A stretch of 64,000 bases of DNA from Candidatus Fredericiella danica (lineage in GTDB: Bacteria; Chloroflexota; Anaerolineae; Caldilineales; Caldilineaceae), in contig JADJPH010000004.1 in assembly GCA_016713335.1 (NCBI GenBank), forward strand, positions 98,119-162,118. The letters are read 5' to 3'. How positions within the stretch are numbered: the first letter of the stretch is position 1; each line of letters opens with the position of its first letter. Shown here piece after piece: positions 6,744 through 15,170 of the stretch. Made by a program: the position numbers and the translations under genes. The notes beneath the pieces are model-generated. The model had not been told where the DNA came from. It saw nothing but the letters and a program-made list of their open reading frames with translations, and did no database searches.

Positions 6744-8927
6744 GTGGATACCGTCAAGCAGGCAGAAACTGCCGACCAGCCCTCACAAGGACTGCGCCTG
6801 CGGGTCGTGGAGGCGCATCCCCGCGATGCGGGTCGTGGCATCGTGCGCATTGATCCAGCCGATCTGGAGCGCATGGGCGCAGCCATCGGCGACACTGTCA
6901 TGGTTCAAGGCGAACGAGCGACGGTCGCCAAGGCCATGCCCGCCTACCTACCTGATCGCGGCAAAAGCATCCTTCAGATCGACGGCATCACGCGTGAGAA
7001 CGCGGGGGCAAGTCTGGATGCGACCGTTGCGGTCACGCGTGCACGAATTGATCCGGCGCAGTCGATTTCGTTGAAACCGCTGACCGGCATGTCGCGCGGC
7101 GGGCGCAGCCATAGTCAATATCTCAGCCGGTTGTTGGTCGGTCGCCCCTTTGTTGCCGGCGATCGTGTCCGTGTGGATCTGGTTGGCACCAGTGCGCGTG
7201 ACTATCGTGTTGAGGCGGTGGCACCAAAGGGCGCGGTCATCGTGACCAACGGCACCCGGCTCAACCTGCGCGAAGAGGTCGAAGTGGAGCAGCGGCGCAC
7301 CGGTGTCACCTATGAAGACATCGGCGGTCTCCATCGGGAAACGCAGCGGATCCGTGAGATGATCGAACTGCCGCTCAAGTATCCAGAGGTTTTTGAGCGA
7401 CTTGGCATTGATGCGCCGCGCGGCGTGCTGCTCTACGGGCCACCGGGGTCTGGCAAGACCTTGATCGCCCGCGCCGTCGCCAACGAGACAAATGCGCACT
7501 TCATCTCGATCGCCGGTCCTGAGATCATCCATAAATTCTATGGGGAATCTGAGGCGCATCTCCGCCAGATCTTCGAAGAGGCCGAAAAGCGGGCGCCCAG
7601 CATCATCTTCCTGGATGAAATCGATGCGATCGCCCCGAAGCGCGAAGAAACGAGTGGTGACAAGCAGGTCGAGAAGCGCGTGGTGGCGCAGTTGCTTGCC
7701 CTGATGGACGGGCTGAAAAGCCGAGGCCGCGTGATCGTGATTGGCGCCACCAATATCCCGAATACACTGGATCCAGCCCTACGCCGCCCGGGCCGCTTTG
7801 ACCGTGAGTTGTCAATTGCCATCCCTGACCAACCTGGGCGCCTTGAAATCCTTGAGATTCATACGCGCGGGATGCCATTGGCCGACGATGTTGACCTGCC
7901 CTGGCTGTCTGCGGTGACGCATGGTTTTGTGGGGGCGGACCTTGAAGCGCTCTGTCGCGAGGCGGCCATGACCGCCTTGCGCAAACTGATTCCAAATATC
8001 GACTTTGCGGAAGCCGCGATCCCGATCGAACAGATCGAGGCGCTCCAGATTTCGATGGATCACTTCCGCGGCGCACTGGCCGAAGTTGAGCCCTCGGCAA
8101 TTCGCGAGGTCTTCACGGAAGTGCCCGATGTCAGTTGGGACGACATCGGCGGGCTGGAGCATATCAAGGAGGCTCTGCGGGAAGCGGTCGAATGGCCGAT
8201 CCAGTATCCTGACCTTTATACGTTTGCCGGGACGACGCCACCCAAGGGCATTCTGTTGTCAGGTTCGCCTGGCACTGGTAAAACGCTGCTGGCCAAGGCC
8301 GTCGCCCGGCAGAGCGGGGCGAACTTCATTTCAGTCAAGGGGCCGGCACTGATGAGCAAGTGGGTAGGCGAGTCAGAAAAAGGCGTGCGCGAAATCTTCC
8401 ATAAGGCGCGGCTCGCCCACCCGTGCATCATCTTTTTTGATGAGATTGATGCGCTGGCTCCGACGCGAGGTGCGGGGAGCAGCGACGTGACGGAACGCGT
8501 ACTCAGCCAGATGCTGACGGAGATGGATGGGATCGAGGCGCTGCAAGGCGTCATGGTGCTGGCTGCCACCAATCGGCCCGATATGCTCGATCCCGCCTTG
8601 ATGCGCACCGGGCGCTTTGACGTCAAGTTCGAGTTGCCCGTACCCGACCGTGCTGCCCGTGAGGCAATCTTTGGCGTCCACACGCGGCGCAAGCCGGTGG
8701 GAAAAGACGTCGACCTTGTGGAACTTGCGGCCTTGACTGAGGGGAAATCCGGCGCTGACATTGAAGGTGTTTGCCGGCGTGCCGCTGTATCAGCGATTCG
8801 CGAATATCTTAGCAAGAACGTGGTGACGCCGAGCGACGGCAGCGCCAAGAACGCGGAAGCGAATCGGTATCACGATTTCACAATTTTGCGCCGGCACTTT
8901 GTTGAGGCGATTGGAGAAGGGGACTAG
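6744..8927 (+). CDS. Cdc48/VAT-type AAA+ ATPase with two ATPase domains
   Basis: A 727-residue protein with the full Cdc48/p97/VAT layout: N-terminal substrate-binding domain (about 10-190), then D1 and D2 AAA+ domains. D1 has Walker A GPPGSGKT (about residue 232), Walker B IIFLDEID and the arginine-finger segment LDPALRRPGRFD. D2 has Walker A GSPGTGKT (about 507), Walker B IIFFDEIDAL and MRTGRFD. D1 pore loop is IAGPEIIHKFYGES and D2 is VKGPALMSKWVGES. These enzymes unfold and extract proteins from complexes using ATP. The start is GTG at 6744, eight bases after AAGGAG. Only three bases separate it from gvpF, so it is part of the operon and probably acts on Gvp assemblies. Confidence 0.93.
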   Translation: MDTVKQAETADQPSQGLRLRVVEAHPRDAGRGIVRIDPADLERMGAAIGDTVMVQGERATVAKAMPAYLPDRGKSILQIDGITRENAGASLDATVAVTRARIDPAQSISLKPLTGMSRGGRSHSQYLSRLLVGRPFVAGDRVRVDLVGTSARDYRVEAVAPKGAVIVTNGTRLNLREEVEVEQRRTGVTYEDIGGLHRETQRIREMIELPLKYPEVFERLGIDAPRGVLLYGPPGSGKTLIARAVANETNAHFISIAGPEIIHKFYGESEAHLRQIFEEAEKRAPSIIFLDEIDAIAPKREETSGDKQVEKRVVAQLLALMDGLKSRGRVIVIGATNIPNTLDPALRRPGRFDRELSIAIPDQPGRLEILEIHTRGMPLADDVDLPWLSAVTHGFVGADLEALCREAAMTALRKLIPNIDFAEAAIPIEQIEALQISMDHFRGALAEVEPSAIREVFTEVPDVSWDDIGGLEHIKEALREAVEWPIQYPDLYTFAGTTPPKGILLSGSPGTGKTLLAKAVARQSGANFISVKGPALMSKWVGESEKGVREIFHKARLAHPCIIFFDEIDALAPTRGAGSSDVTERVLSQMLTEMDGIEALQGVMVLAATNRPDMLDPALMRTGRFDVKFELPVPDRAAREAIFGVHTRRKPVGKDVDLVELAALTEGKSGADIEGVCRRAAVSAIREYLSKNVVTPSDGSAKNAEANRYHDFTILRRHFVEAIGEGD

Positions 8928-8930
8928 GTT

Positions 8931-10011
8931 ATGAAGGTTGTTTATGGCATTACGCCCACGAAACAGGTGCCGGCGGCAGGAATTGCGGTTTCGGGGCTGG
9001 CCGGGCAGGGGCTGGAAGTCGTGGCCCACAACGGCATTGCGGCCATCGTCAGCGATGCCCCCCCTTTTGACTATGCTAGCCTGCCCAAGCAGCAATTAGT
9101 CAAAGTGCTCAGCCAGCATCAGTACACAACCGAGCAAATCATGCGAGTGACGGCAACCCTGCTGCCGGTCAAATTCGGCACCCTCCTCAATCGGCGGGAT
9201 GTTGAGAAAATGCTTGCGCAGGCATGTCCTGACTTTACGCAAGCGCTTGACAACCTGAAGGGCAACATCGAAGTCGAGTTGATCGTCATCTGGGATCCGC
9301 AGCGTGTATTTGTTGAATTGGCGCAGACTCCCGAGATCGCTGAGTTGCTGAGTCTTGCGCCCGGTCTGCCGCCGGAGCAGGTTCAGCAATTACAGATCGC
9401 CGTTGGCGTGCGCGTCAAGCAACTGCTTGATGCCCGTCGCGAACAAATTGCCCAGATCGTGCAGGGTGCGCTCTCCGAACTGGCGACTGATGTAGAAGCC
9501 AACGCGATTGTGAACGACCAGGTCGTGGCGAATTTCGCCTTCCTGTTGCCGGAAGCAAACCAATCAGAATTTGAGCGGCGCGTTGAATCGCTTGATGAGC
9601 AGTTTGGTGGTAATCTTACATTTAAGGTCGTCGGTCCGTTGCCTCCGTACAGCTTTGGCACAGTGGAAATTGAGCACTTGTTGCCGGAAGATATTGCATG
9701 GGCGCGCGAGATCTTGGGTCTTTCGTTCGCTGCAACAGGGGAACAGATTCGCGCTGGCCTACTTGCAGCAAGCGCGACTGGCGCATCCGGATAACAATCC
9801 TCAAGATGAACAGGCCGCGCAACACTTCAACGAAGTCAATAGCGCCTACCGCATGCTGAAATCGTGCGCAGAATATGATCGGCGAGCGACTGCCCCGACA
9901 ATCGCAGCAGCGGACTATCGTTGCGATTTCGAGCAGAGCGCCAAGGCGGGGGTTTTGGTCGTATCCATCAGCCGTTCGTCCGAACTAGTGGCGCGGGGGA
10001 AAACCGCTTAG
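8931..10011 (+). CDS. gvpF: GvpF/L family protein fused to a C-terminal J-domain (one frame break)
   Basis: Residues 1-250 are a GvpF/L protein: VVYGIT opening, TLLPVKFGTLL in the middle, and the VVGPLPPYSF motif that closes the domain. Directly after it the sequence continues as a DnaJ J-domain. AREILGLS and ATGEQIR lie in the gvpF frame, then AYLQQARLAHPDNNP and FNEVNSAYRML in the next frame. The diagnostic HPD tripeptide is at 9784-9792. Removing one G near 9751-9754 joins the frames as GEQIRLAYLQQ, a textbook J-domain helix II. About 40 further residues follow to the stop at 10011. J-domains stimulate Hsp70, so this GvpF could recruit DnaK to nascent vesicles. The alternative is that the gvpF stop at 9794 is real and the J-domain is decayed. 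Confidence 0.85.
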
Positions 10012-10023
10012 GAGAGATTACGC

Positions 10024-10791
10024 ATGCAACCGGAAGGCGTCGACCGACAGTATCTGTACTGTTTTTATCGGGGATCGCAGCCTGAAACATTCACAAGCAA
10101 GGGCATGGGCGAGCGTGGAGATCCTGTCGTCACCATCATCTACAAGGATCTGACTGCCGTCGTAAGCACTTCGCCTGAAGCTGAATACGATAGCTCGCGG
10201 CGCAACATGATGAACCATACGAGGGTGTTGGAAGAGGTGATGGATCGGCATTCTATCTTGCCGATTCGATTCAACACCATCGGACCTGACAAAGAGACTG
10301 TCAACCGACTCCTCGCGGATCGCCACGATGAGTTGATGGGTGAACTTGCGCGCATGGAAGGCAAGATTGAGATGGGGCTTAAGGCGCTCTGGTTTGAAGG
10401 CATTATCTTCGACGAGATCCTGGCTGAGCGGCCCGATATTCGGCAGTTGCGCGACTCCTTGCAGGGAAAATCGCCCGAACGTACCTACTATGAACGGATC
10501 CATCTTGGTGAACTCGTCGAAAAGGCCGTGATCGAGAAGCGCAGAGCCGATGAAGATCGGATTGTTGAGCAGTTGCGGCCCTTTGCCGTTGAGACCAAAC
10601 TGAATGACATCTTTGGTGACCGCATGATTTTGAATGCGGCATTCCTGGTTGAGCGCAAGCAGGAACCAAAGCTTGATGCTTCGATCCAAGCACTCGATCA
10701 GGAGTGGAAACAGCGTGTGCTGTTCCGCTATGTAGGTCCGGTGCCGCCTTACAACTTCGTGAACCTGGTGATTCACTGGAATAAGGCATGA
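10024..10791 (+). CDS. Gas vesicle protein GvpL/GvpF
   Basis: A 255-residue, intact GvpF/L protein. It shows LYCFYRG at the start, the central SILPIRFNTIGP motif and the C-terminal FRYVGPVPPYNFVNL. GvpF/L proteins bind GvpA and other accessory proteins and help start shell assembly. This copy is the second of four in the cluster. Its N-terminal and core sequence differ clearly from the others, so the four are old paralogues and not recent duplicates. The stop is one base before the gvpG start. Confidence 0.93.
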   Translation: MQPEGVDRQYLYCFYRGSQPETFTSKGMGERGDPVVTIIYKDLTAVVSTSPEAEYDSSRRNMMNHTRVLEEVMDRHSILPIRFNTIGPDKETVNRLLADRHDELMGELARMEGKIEMGLKALWFEGIIFDEILAERPDIRQLRDSLQGKSPERTYYERIHLGELVEKAVIEKRRADEDRIVEQLRPFAVETKLNDIFGDRMILNAAFLVERKQEPKLDASIQALDQEWKQRVLFRYVGPVPPYNFVNLVIHWNKA

Positions 10792-10792
10792 T

Positions 10793-11047
10793 ATGAACTG
10801 GCTCGGCTATCTTCTCACATTTCCGGTGAGCGTACCCATGGAGGCAGCGTTGTGGACTGCGCGCAAACTTGCCGAACGCGCAGAAGAAATTTACTACGAC
10901 GACGGGCCGATCCGGGCGGCATTGATGGAACTGGAGATGAAGCTCGACCTTGGTGAAATCGATGAAGCGTCATTTGAGGAAGAGGAAACTGAGTTGTTGC
11001 GGCGGTTGAAGGAAGTACGTGAGTACAAGGCAGGTAATGCAGGATGA
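10793..11047 (+). CDS. gvpG: Gas vesicle protein GvpG
   Basis: GvpG is a small, charged, helical accessory protein required for vesicle formation. The 84-residue product has the family shape: a hydrophobic opening (NWLGYLLTFPVSVP), then an amphipathic helix and an acidic heptad region (EEIYYDDGPIRAALMELEMK, then EEEETELLRRL). It sits between gvpL and gvpO, a common order in gvp clusters. The ATG at 10793 follows the previous stop by one base. Confidence 0.9.
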   Translation: MNWLGYLLTFPVSVPMEAALWTARKLAERAEEIYYDDGPIRAALMELEMKLDLGEIDEASFEEEETELLRRLKEVREYKAGNAG

Positions 11048-11067
11048 AAAAAAAGGAGAGCGGACCC

Positions 11068-11325
11068 ATGAAGGCAATGGATGTGGCGCTACAAGCAAAA
11101 AGGAGATCCAGGCGCTGACTGGCCTGGACGCTGAGACAGTTTCGTCGATCCAGCACCAGGGTGATGGCTGGGTCGTGACGATCGACACGATCGAACTTCA
11201 TATGACGCCCATCGCGTGACGTGCTTGCGATCTATGATGTCCAGTTGGATAACGAGGGCAGTGTCATGGGTTACCGCCGCATCGGTCGCTATGTGCGGTC
11301 GCAGGTGGAGATCACGAATGGCTGA
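11068..11325 (+). CDS. gvpO: Gas vesicle protein GvpO (two frame breaks)
   Basis: GvpO is a short accessory protein known from haloarchaeal and actinobacterial gvp clusters. The translation in three consecutive frames reads MKAMDVALQAK, then KEIQALTGLDAETVSSI with GWVVTIDTIELHM, then DVLAIYDVQLDNEG and GYRRIGRYVRSQVE. Together these are the GvpO pattern (LTG, GW.V, DVLA.Y.V, YRRI.RY). Breaks fit one missing A in the five-A run at 11097-11101 and one extra base near 11213-11216. The ATG at 11068 has AAGGAG (11053-11058) at nine bases; an ATG at 11044 is also in frame. The stop overlaps the start of the next gvpF. Confidence 0.8.
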
Positions 11326-12210
11326 TGGTGCGAGCGCCGACGGCAACGGCGACGCTTTGCAGGCAGACACCGGAGAAGTTTACACTGATCCGGTCTATGT
11401 TTATGCCCTTGTGCGTCAGGTGCCGTCGCTTGTGTTGCCGGAGATGGGCATTGATAGCCAGCGGCCCGTGGAACTTCTGTCGACAGGCGCCGTGGCGGCG
11501 GTCTTCAGCACGGTGCGTCACGAATTATTCAATGAGGCTGCCATCGAGGCTGGGTTGCGGAACCGCGCCTGGCTAGAGGCGCATGTGTTGGTGCATCAGC
11601 AGGTCATCGATGCCCTGGTTGGTTCGGGTGCAACGGTCATTCCGATGCGCTTTTGCACCTCTATCGTGACCGCGGCGCCGTGCTGGAGATCATGGCGCGC
11701 CACGCTCCGGCACTCATCGCCGAACTGGAGCGGCTTGATGGGCGGCAAGAGTGGGGTGTAAAACAGGTGGTCGATGTCGCCGCCCTACAGGCGGCATTGG
11801 CACGTGGGGATGAAGCGCTGGCGGTTGCGGCGGACGATTCGATCGAACAATTGCGCCGGCAGATTGCTGGCATGAGTCCAGGCGCCGCGTTCTTGCTCAA
11901 AAAAAAGTTGTCGTCCCTCATCGCCGAGCGGGCACAGGCGATTGCGTTTGCCGTTGCGGACGCAGTGCACCTTGCGTTATCAGATCAGGCGGTCGAGGCA
12001 GTGACCAATCCACTGCCTCAGGACCGTCCGGACGTATGCTTGAATGGCGCCTACCTGGTTGAGTTGCCGAAGACCAGCGAATTTGTGGCGACACTGGAAG
12101 GTGCGAGCAATCAGTATGCTGCGGCCGGCATTTCGTTCGAACTAAGCGGTCCGTGGCCTGCATATCATTTTCTGACGCTCGATTTGAACGAGCCTGCGCA
12201 ATCAATATGA
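11318..12210 (+). CDS. Gas vesicle protein GvpF/L, third copy (one frame break)
   Basis: The first frame (ATG at 11318) gives VYVYALVRQVPSLVLPEMG, the FSTVRHELFNE region and ATVIPMRFCT. The second frame, from about 11660, gives LYRDRGAVLEIMARHAPALI and the C-terminal ELSGPWPAYHFL. The junction would read MRFGT-LYRD with one more C near 11659-11661. The whole is a normal GvpF/L of about 297 residues with an N-terminal extension. It begins within the last codons of gvpO and its stop overlaps the gvpJ-type gene as ATGA. Confidence 0.85.
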
Positions 12211-12470
12211 CGACTGACGTTACGCTTCGCCACAAAGATGTCACCCTGCTTGAAATATTGGATCGCGTGCTGGATAAAGGGGTGGTGGTGGCAGGCGACC
12301 TGACGATTTCGGTGGCCGATGTAGATCTGATCTATCTAGGCATTCGTGTCCTCCTCTGTTCCGTCGAGACGATGGAGCACTTGCGCCGGCCGGAAGCGAC
12401 CAGGAGCGCCACTGAAGTGCATGAAGCCATCCTGAGCGCGGCCGGGATTGCATCTGGAGAGGGACCGTGA
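12207..12470 (+). CDS. GvpA-like minor shell protein (GvpJ/GvpM/GvpS type)
   Basis: An 87-residue paralogue of GvpA. The shared core is LLEILDRVLDKGVVVAGDLTIS followed by VADVDLIYLGIRVLL, with the family's beta-turn-beta layout; GvpA's DAWVRVSLVGIELL is changed to AGDLTISVADVDLI as in GvpJ/M/S. Such proteins are thought to form or cap the conical tip where assembly begins. Start ATG at 12207 overlaps the preceding stop, and its stop overlaps the next GTG start. Assignment among J, M and S is not possible by eye. Confidence 0.88.
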   Translation: MTTDVTLRHKDVTLLEILDRVLDKGVVVAGDLTISVADVDLIYLGIRVLLCSVETMEHLRRPEATRSATEVHEAILSAAGIASGEGP

Positions 12471-13189
12471 CGCGCTGCTATTGGTACGCCATCGTTGCCT
12501 CGTCGATCACGGCGAATTTCGCCGCGTGGGGTACTGGGCTGCGTGAGATGCCCCTGGCGATGGTCGAGGAAGGTCAGTTGGCGGCTATTGTGAGCGAGTG
12601 GCAAGAGTCAACGCTGAGTCGTTCGCAAAAAGAGGTGGACGCGTCGCTTGTCTGGCAGCATGAACAGGTGATTGAGCGCATCATGCATGATGTCACACTC
12701 CTACCCGTACGCTTTGGCACCATCATGGCGGGTCCTGACGATGTGCGGGAAGTGTTGCGTGAACGACACCAGACCATGCTCGGCGATCTTCAACATCTGG
12801 CCGGCTGTGTTGAGATTGGCGTTCGTGTACTCTGGCAGCCACCTACGACAATGTCACCGATTGCCGGCGAGGGCGCCGCACAGACCAGTGATCGGACGGG
12901 ACGCGGGTATCTGATGCGGCGTGCTGCGGAGGAACAGGCCAGGGATCGGGTGGTCAGCCAGGCGAGAGAGATCGCATCGGAACTGGATGCGGTGCTTCGT
13001 ACGGAAGTAGTCGATGCGCGGGTCACGCTGTTGGAGACCGAGCGGATGTTGATGAAGGCTGCCTATCTCGTGCGCCGTGATCATCTTTCGACTTTTATGT
13101 CGCACGTGAACGAGTTACGTGCAGGCTATCCGGCCCTTGCATTCTTGAGCACAGGTCCATGGCCGCCGTATCACTTTGTAAGTGCCTAG
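12467..13189 (+). CDS. Gas vesicle protein GvpF/L, fourth copy
   Basis: A 240-residue intact GvpF/L. Key signatures are CYWYAIV at the start, the central IMHDVTLLPVRFGTIM and the C-terminal LSTGPWPPYHFVS. A Gly/Thr-rich loop (about residues 128-145) is longer than in the other copies. The start is GTG at 12467, overlapping the previous stop. Having four F/L paralogues in one cluster suggests that separate copies handle separate shell paralogues. Confidence 0.92.
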   Translation: MTRCYWYAIVASSITANFAAWGTGLREMPLAMVEEGQLAAIVSEWQESTLSRSQKEVDASLVWQHEQVIERIMHDVTLLPVRFGTIMAGPDDVREVLRERHQTMLGDLQHLAGCVEIGVRVLWQPPTTMSPIAGEGAAQTSDRTGRGYLMRRAAEEQARDRVVSQAREIASELDAVLRTEVVDARVTLLETERMLMKAAYLVRRDHLSTFMSHVNELRAGYPALAFLSTGPWPPYHFVSA

Positions 13190-13203
13190 CAGATACGCAC
13201 ACT

Positions 13204-13608
13204 ATGTACAATGATTTGGCTCAAACTGGAGCAGGCAAACCCGTGGCGTCAATGAATCAGATTGGCGATGACCGCATCGCCGGCGACCTTGAAGTGATCG
13301 ATCTGTTCGCCGCCGAAATCGAAAAAGCCGAAAAGGCCATGCTTCCACGCCACCTGAACGCAGATCCAGAGCGCGTAGAGCAAGGGCTGGCAAAACTTGT
13401 GTTGGCTGTGGTTGATCTGCTGAGGCGTCTGATGGAGAAGCAGGCGATCCGGCGCATTGAGGGGGGATCGCTCACCGACGAGGAGATTGAGCGGCTGGGG
13501 CTTGCGTTTATGCGCATGGAAGAAAAACTCGAGGAATTGAAACTGGCTTTTGGGCTTGAAAATGAAGATCTCAATCTGAACCTGGGACCGCTTGGCGATC
13601 TCTGGTAG
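13204..13608 (+). CDS. gvpK: Gas vesicle protein GvpK
   Basis: GvpK is a small helical accessory protein essential for vesicle formation in several hosts. The 134-residue product carries the family core: RHLNADPERVEQGLAKLVLA, then VDLLRRLMEKQAIRRIEGG and LTDEEIERLGLAFMRMEE. The start is uncertain: ATG 13204 and ATG 13252 are in frame, and neither has a clear ribosome site. The gene follows gvpF/L after 14 bases. Confidence 0.93.
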   Translation: MYNDLAQTGAGKPVASMNQIGDDRIAGDLEVIDLFAAEIEKAEKAMLPRHLNADPERVEQGLAKLVLAVVDLLRRLMEKQAIRRIEGGSLTDEEIERLGLAFMRMEEKLEELKLAFGLENEDLNLNLGPLGDLW

Positions 13609-13638
13609 TGACGCTTTTTTCGGCGAGGGAGCTACATC

Positions 13639-13953
13639 GTGTCAAATGGTTCTGGCAGTTCACAAATCACACACTCAGTCTCCACATCCAGCCTGGCAGA
13701 TATTCTAGAGCGGGTGCTGGACAAGGGCATTGTCATCGCGGGTGACATCACAATTTCGCTTGCGGACGTGCAATTGCTCAGCATCAAGATCCGGCTGTTG
13801 GTAGCCTCTGTCGACAAGGCCCGCGAGATTGGCATCGACTGGTGGGAGACTGATCCTGCCCTGTCGACGAACGCAAAACGACTCAAAGAGGAGAATGACG
13901 ACCTGCGGCAACGCTTGGAACGTCTTGAGGCCCAGCTCACACCTGCGGCCTAA
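13639..13953 (+). CDS. gvpJ: Gas vesicle protein GvpJ-type with C-terminal coiled coil
   Basis: A 104-residue GvpA paralogue with SLADILERVLDKGIVIAGDI, then TISLADVQLLSIKIRLLVAS. After the shell-like core it has a helix typical of GvpJ/S proteins (IDWWETDPAL) and a C-terminal charged coiled coil (RLKEENDDLRQRLERLEAQL). Start is GTG at 13639 with GAGGGAG upstream. It differs from the 12207 gene, which lacks the coiled coil, so two minor shell proteins are present. Confidence 0.9.
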   Translation: MSNGSGSSQITHSVSTSSLADILERVLDKGIVIAGDITISLADVQLLSIKIRLLVASVDKAREIGIDWWETDPALSTNAKRLKEENDDLRQRLERLEAQLTPAA

Positions 13954-13975
13954 ATGAAGCTTAGGAGGCACACAA

Positions 13976-14371
13976 ATGAAGAAACGAAAGATCGCCGTCC
14001 ACACGGAGGAAATACCCTGCGCGTTTTGCAAGGGAACCGGCAGGGATCCATTTGATCTACTCTCGCCCCTGTCGACGTGTCAGGTCTGCAGTGGCACCGG
14101 CACGCGGGTATTGCCCACCCCGCTGCACCGCTGTGCCTATTGTCGTGGTACAGGTGTGCACCCGCACTCGCGCATGATCTGTATGACCTGTCGCGGCGCC
14201 GGTCAGGTGACGATCCCTGAGAATGCGATCGTGTGTCCGGGCTGCAATGGCAGCGGGCGTGAGGCGGATCACCACTTTCAAGACAGTGTCTTGTCGTGCA
14301 TGATCTGCGGGGGCAAAGGTGTGATTGCGGCTGACAGTGAGGCCGCCAAGACGCTATTGGCTGAGCGCTAA
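13976..14371 (+). CDS. Protein of six DnaJ-type CxxCxGxG zinc motifs
   Basis: The 131-residue protein contains six CxxCxGxG motifs in series: CAFCKGTG, CQVCSGTG, CAYCRGTG, CMTCRGAG, CPGCNGSG and CMICGGKG. DnaJ itself has four, which bind two zincs; six would give three zinc centres. No J-domain or DnaJ substrate-binding domain is attached. Free-standing proteins of this kind usually help fold or reduce client proteins. A strong AGGAGG site precedes the ATG. It is the last gene of the gas vesicle cluster and its final 18 bases overlap the convergent alpha/beta hydrolase gene. Confidence 0.88.
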   Translation: MKKRKIAVHTEEIPCAFCKGTGRDPFDLLSPLSTCQVCSGTGTRVLPTPLHRCAYCRGTGVHPHSRMICMTCRGAGQVTIPENAIVCPGCNGSGREADHHFQDSVLSCMICGGKGVIAADSEAAKTLLAER

Positions 14372-15118
14372 CGTCGCGACGGTCGCATTGACTGTCTGGG
14401 CCTGCTGCTCCTCGCGGGTGATCGTCGCAGGATTGTCACCTGATTGCGGGCCATAGAAACCGAACTGGGCGTGGTTGCCACCTTCGATCGGCACGAACTG
14501 TGCACTTGGGGGGAAGAGTGGCGCTGCGCCCAGCACTTTTTCTGGTGTGGCCAGCCCATCCAACGTGCCATAGATAGAAGTGACCGCTAATTCTGGCTGG
14601 TCAGACAAGTCATTGTTGTCTGCGGGGAAGCTGGCCCAGAGGATGAGCCCGTCCACCTGGTCCGGATGGGTGTCCGCATAGGCGGCTGCCATCGTGCCCC
14701 CAAGCGAGTGACCTCCGACAAACCAATTCTGAATTTCCGGGTGCGCAGCAATCACATCGTTGGCGCGGTCTGGCGCAAAGACGGCCAGGTTTAGAGGCAT
14801 CGGCGGGATGACGACCAAATATCCGGCCTCGGCGATGGCGCGCGCGGCCGGGGCATAGGCGCGCGGATCGACGCGGCCGCCCGGATAGAAGATAAAACCA
14901 GTGCTAGGTGTGGTGTCCACTGGGGTGAAGGTAAGCCAGGGATCCTGGGTTACCTTCACCTGTTCGTCGCTTTCCAGTGCGGCAATCGCTTCTGGCATTG
15001 GCGCGGCGGTTGTGTTTGCCCAGATGACGAAGCCGGCAGTGCCGAGAAGTGCGAGCACGAGCAGGACCAGGGCAATGATGCCGGCGATCTTCAACCAAGG
15101 GCGGCGTTTCGTTTCCAT
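14354..15118 (-). CDS. Membrane-anchored alpha/beta hydrolase
   Basis: A 254-residue protein. Residues 7-30 form an N-terminal membrane helix (WLKIAGIIALVLLVLALLG), so the rest probably faces the outside. The hydrolase domain has the oxyanion region FIFYPGGRVDP, nucleophile elbow GGHSLGG (Ser in GxSxG), an Asp in the GTLDGL segment and the catalytic His in EGGNHAQFG. This is the alpha/beta hydrolase family 5 or dienelactone-hydrolase-like pattern; substrate unknown. Start ATG at 15118 has GAGGAAG just upstream on the minus strand. It is the last gene of the light-response block. Confidence 0.88.
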   Translation of the reverse strand: METKRRPWLKIAGIIALVLLVLALLGTAGFVIWANTTAAPMPEAIAALESDEQVKVTQDPWLTFTPVDTTPSTGFIFYPGGRVDPRAYAPAARAIAEAGYLVVIPPMPLNLAVFAPDRANDVIAAHPEIQNWFVGGHSLGGTMAAAYADTHPDQVDGLILWASFPADNNDLSDQPELAVTSIYGTLDGLATPEKVLGAAPLFPPSAQFVPIEGGNHAQFGFYGPQSGDNPATITREEQQAQTVNATVATLALSQ

Positions 15119-15170
15119 CTCTTCCTCAATTCGTGATGGGAATGGTGATCGGTGCTGCTGAACAGGCTCA

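Noticed and set aside
5021..14371. Decay of the gas vesicle cluster into pseudogenes
   Set aside because: Sequence on both sides of every break stays conserved, and the break rate equals that in essential genes such as ligA.
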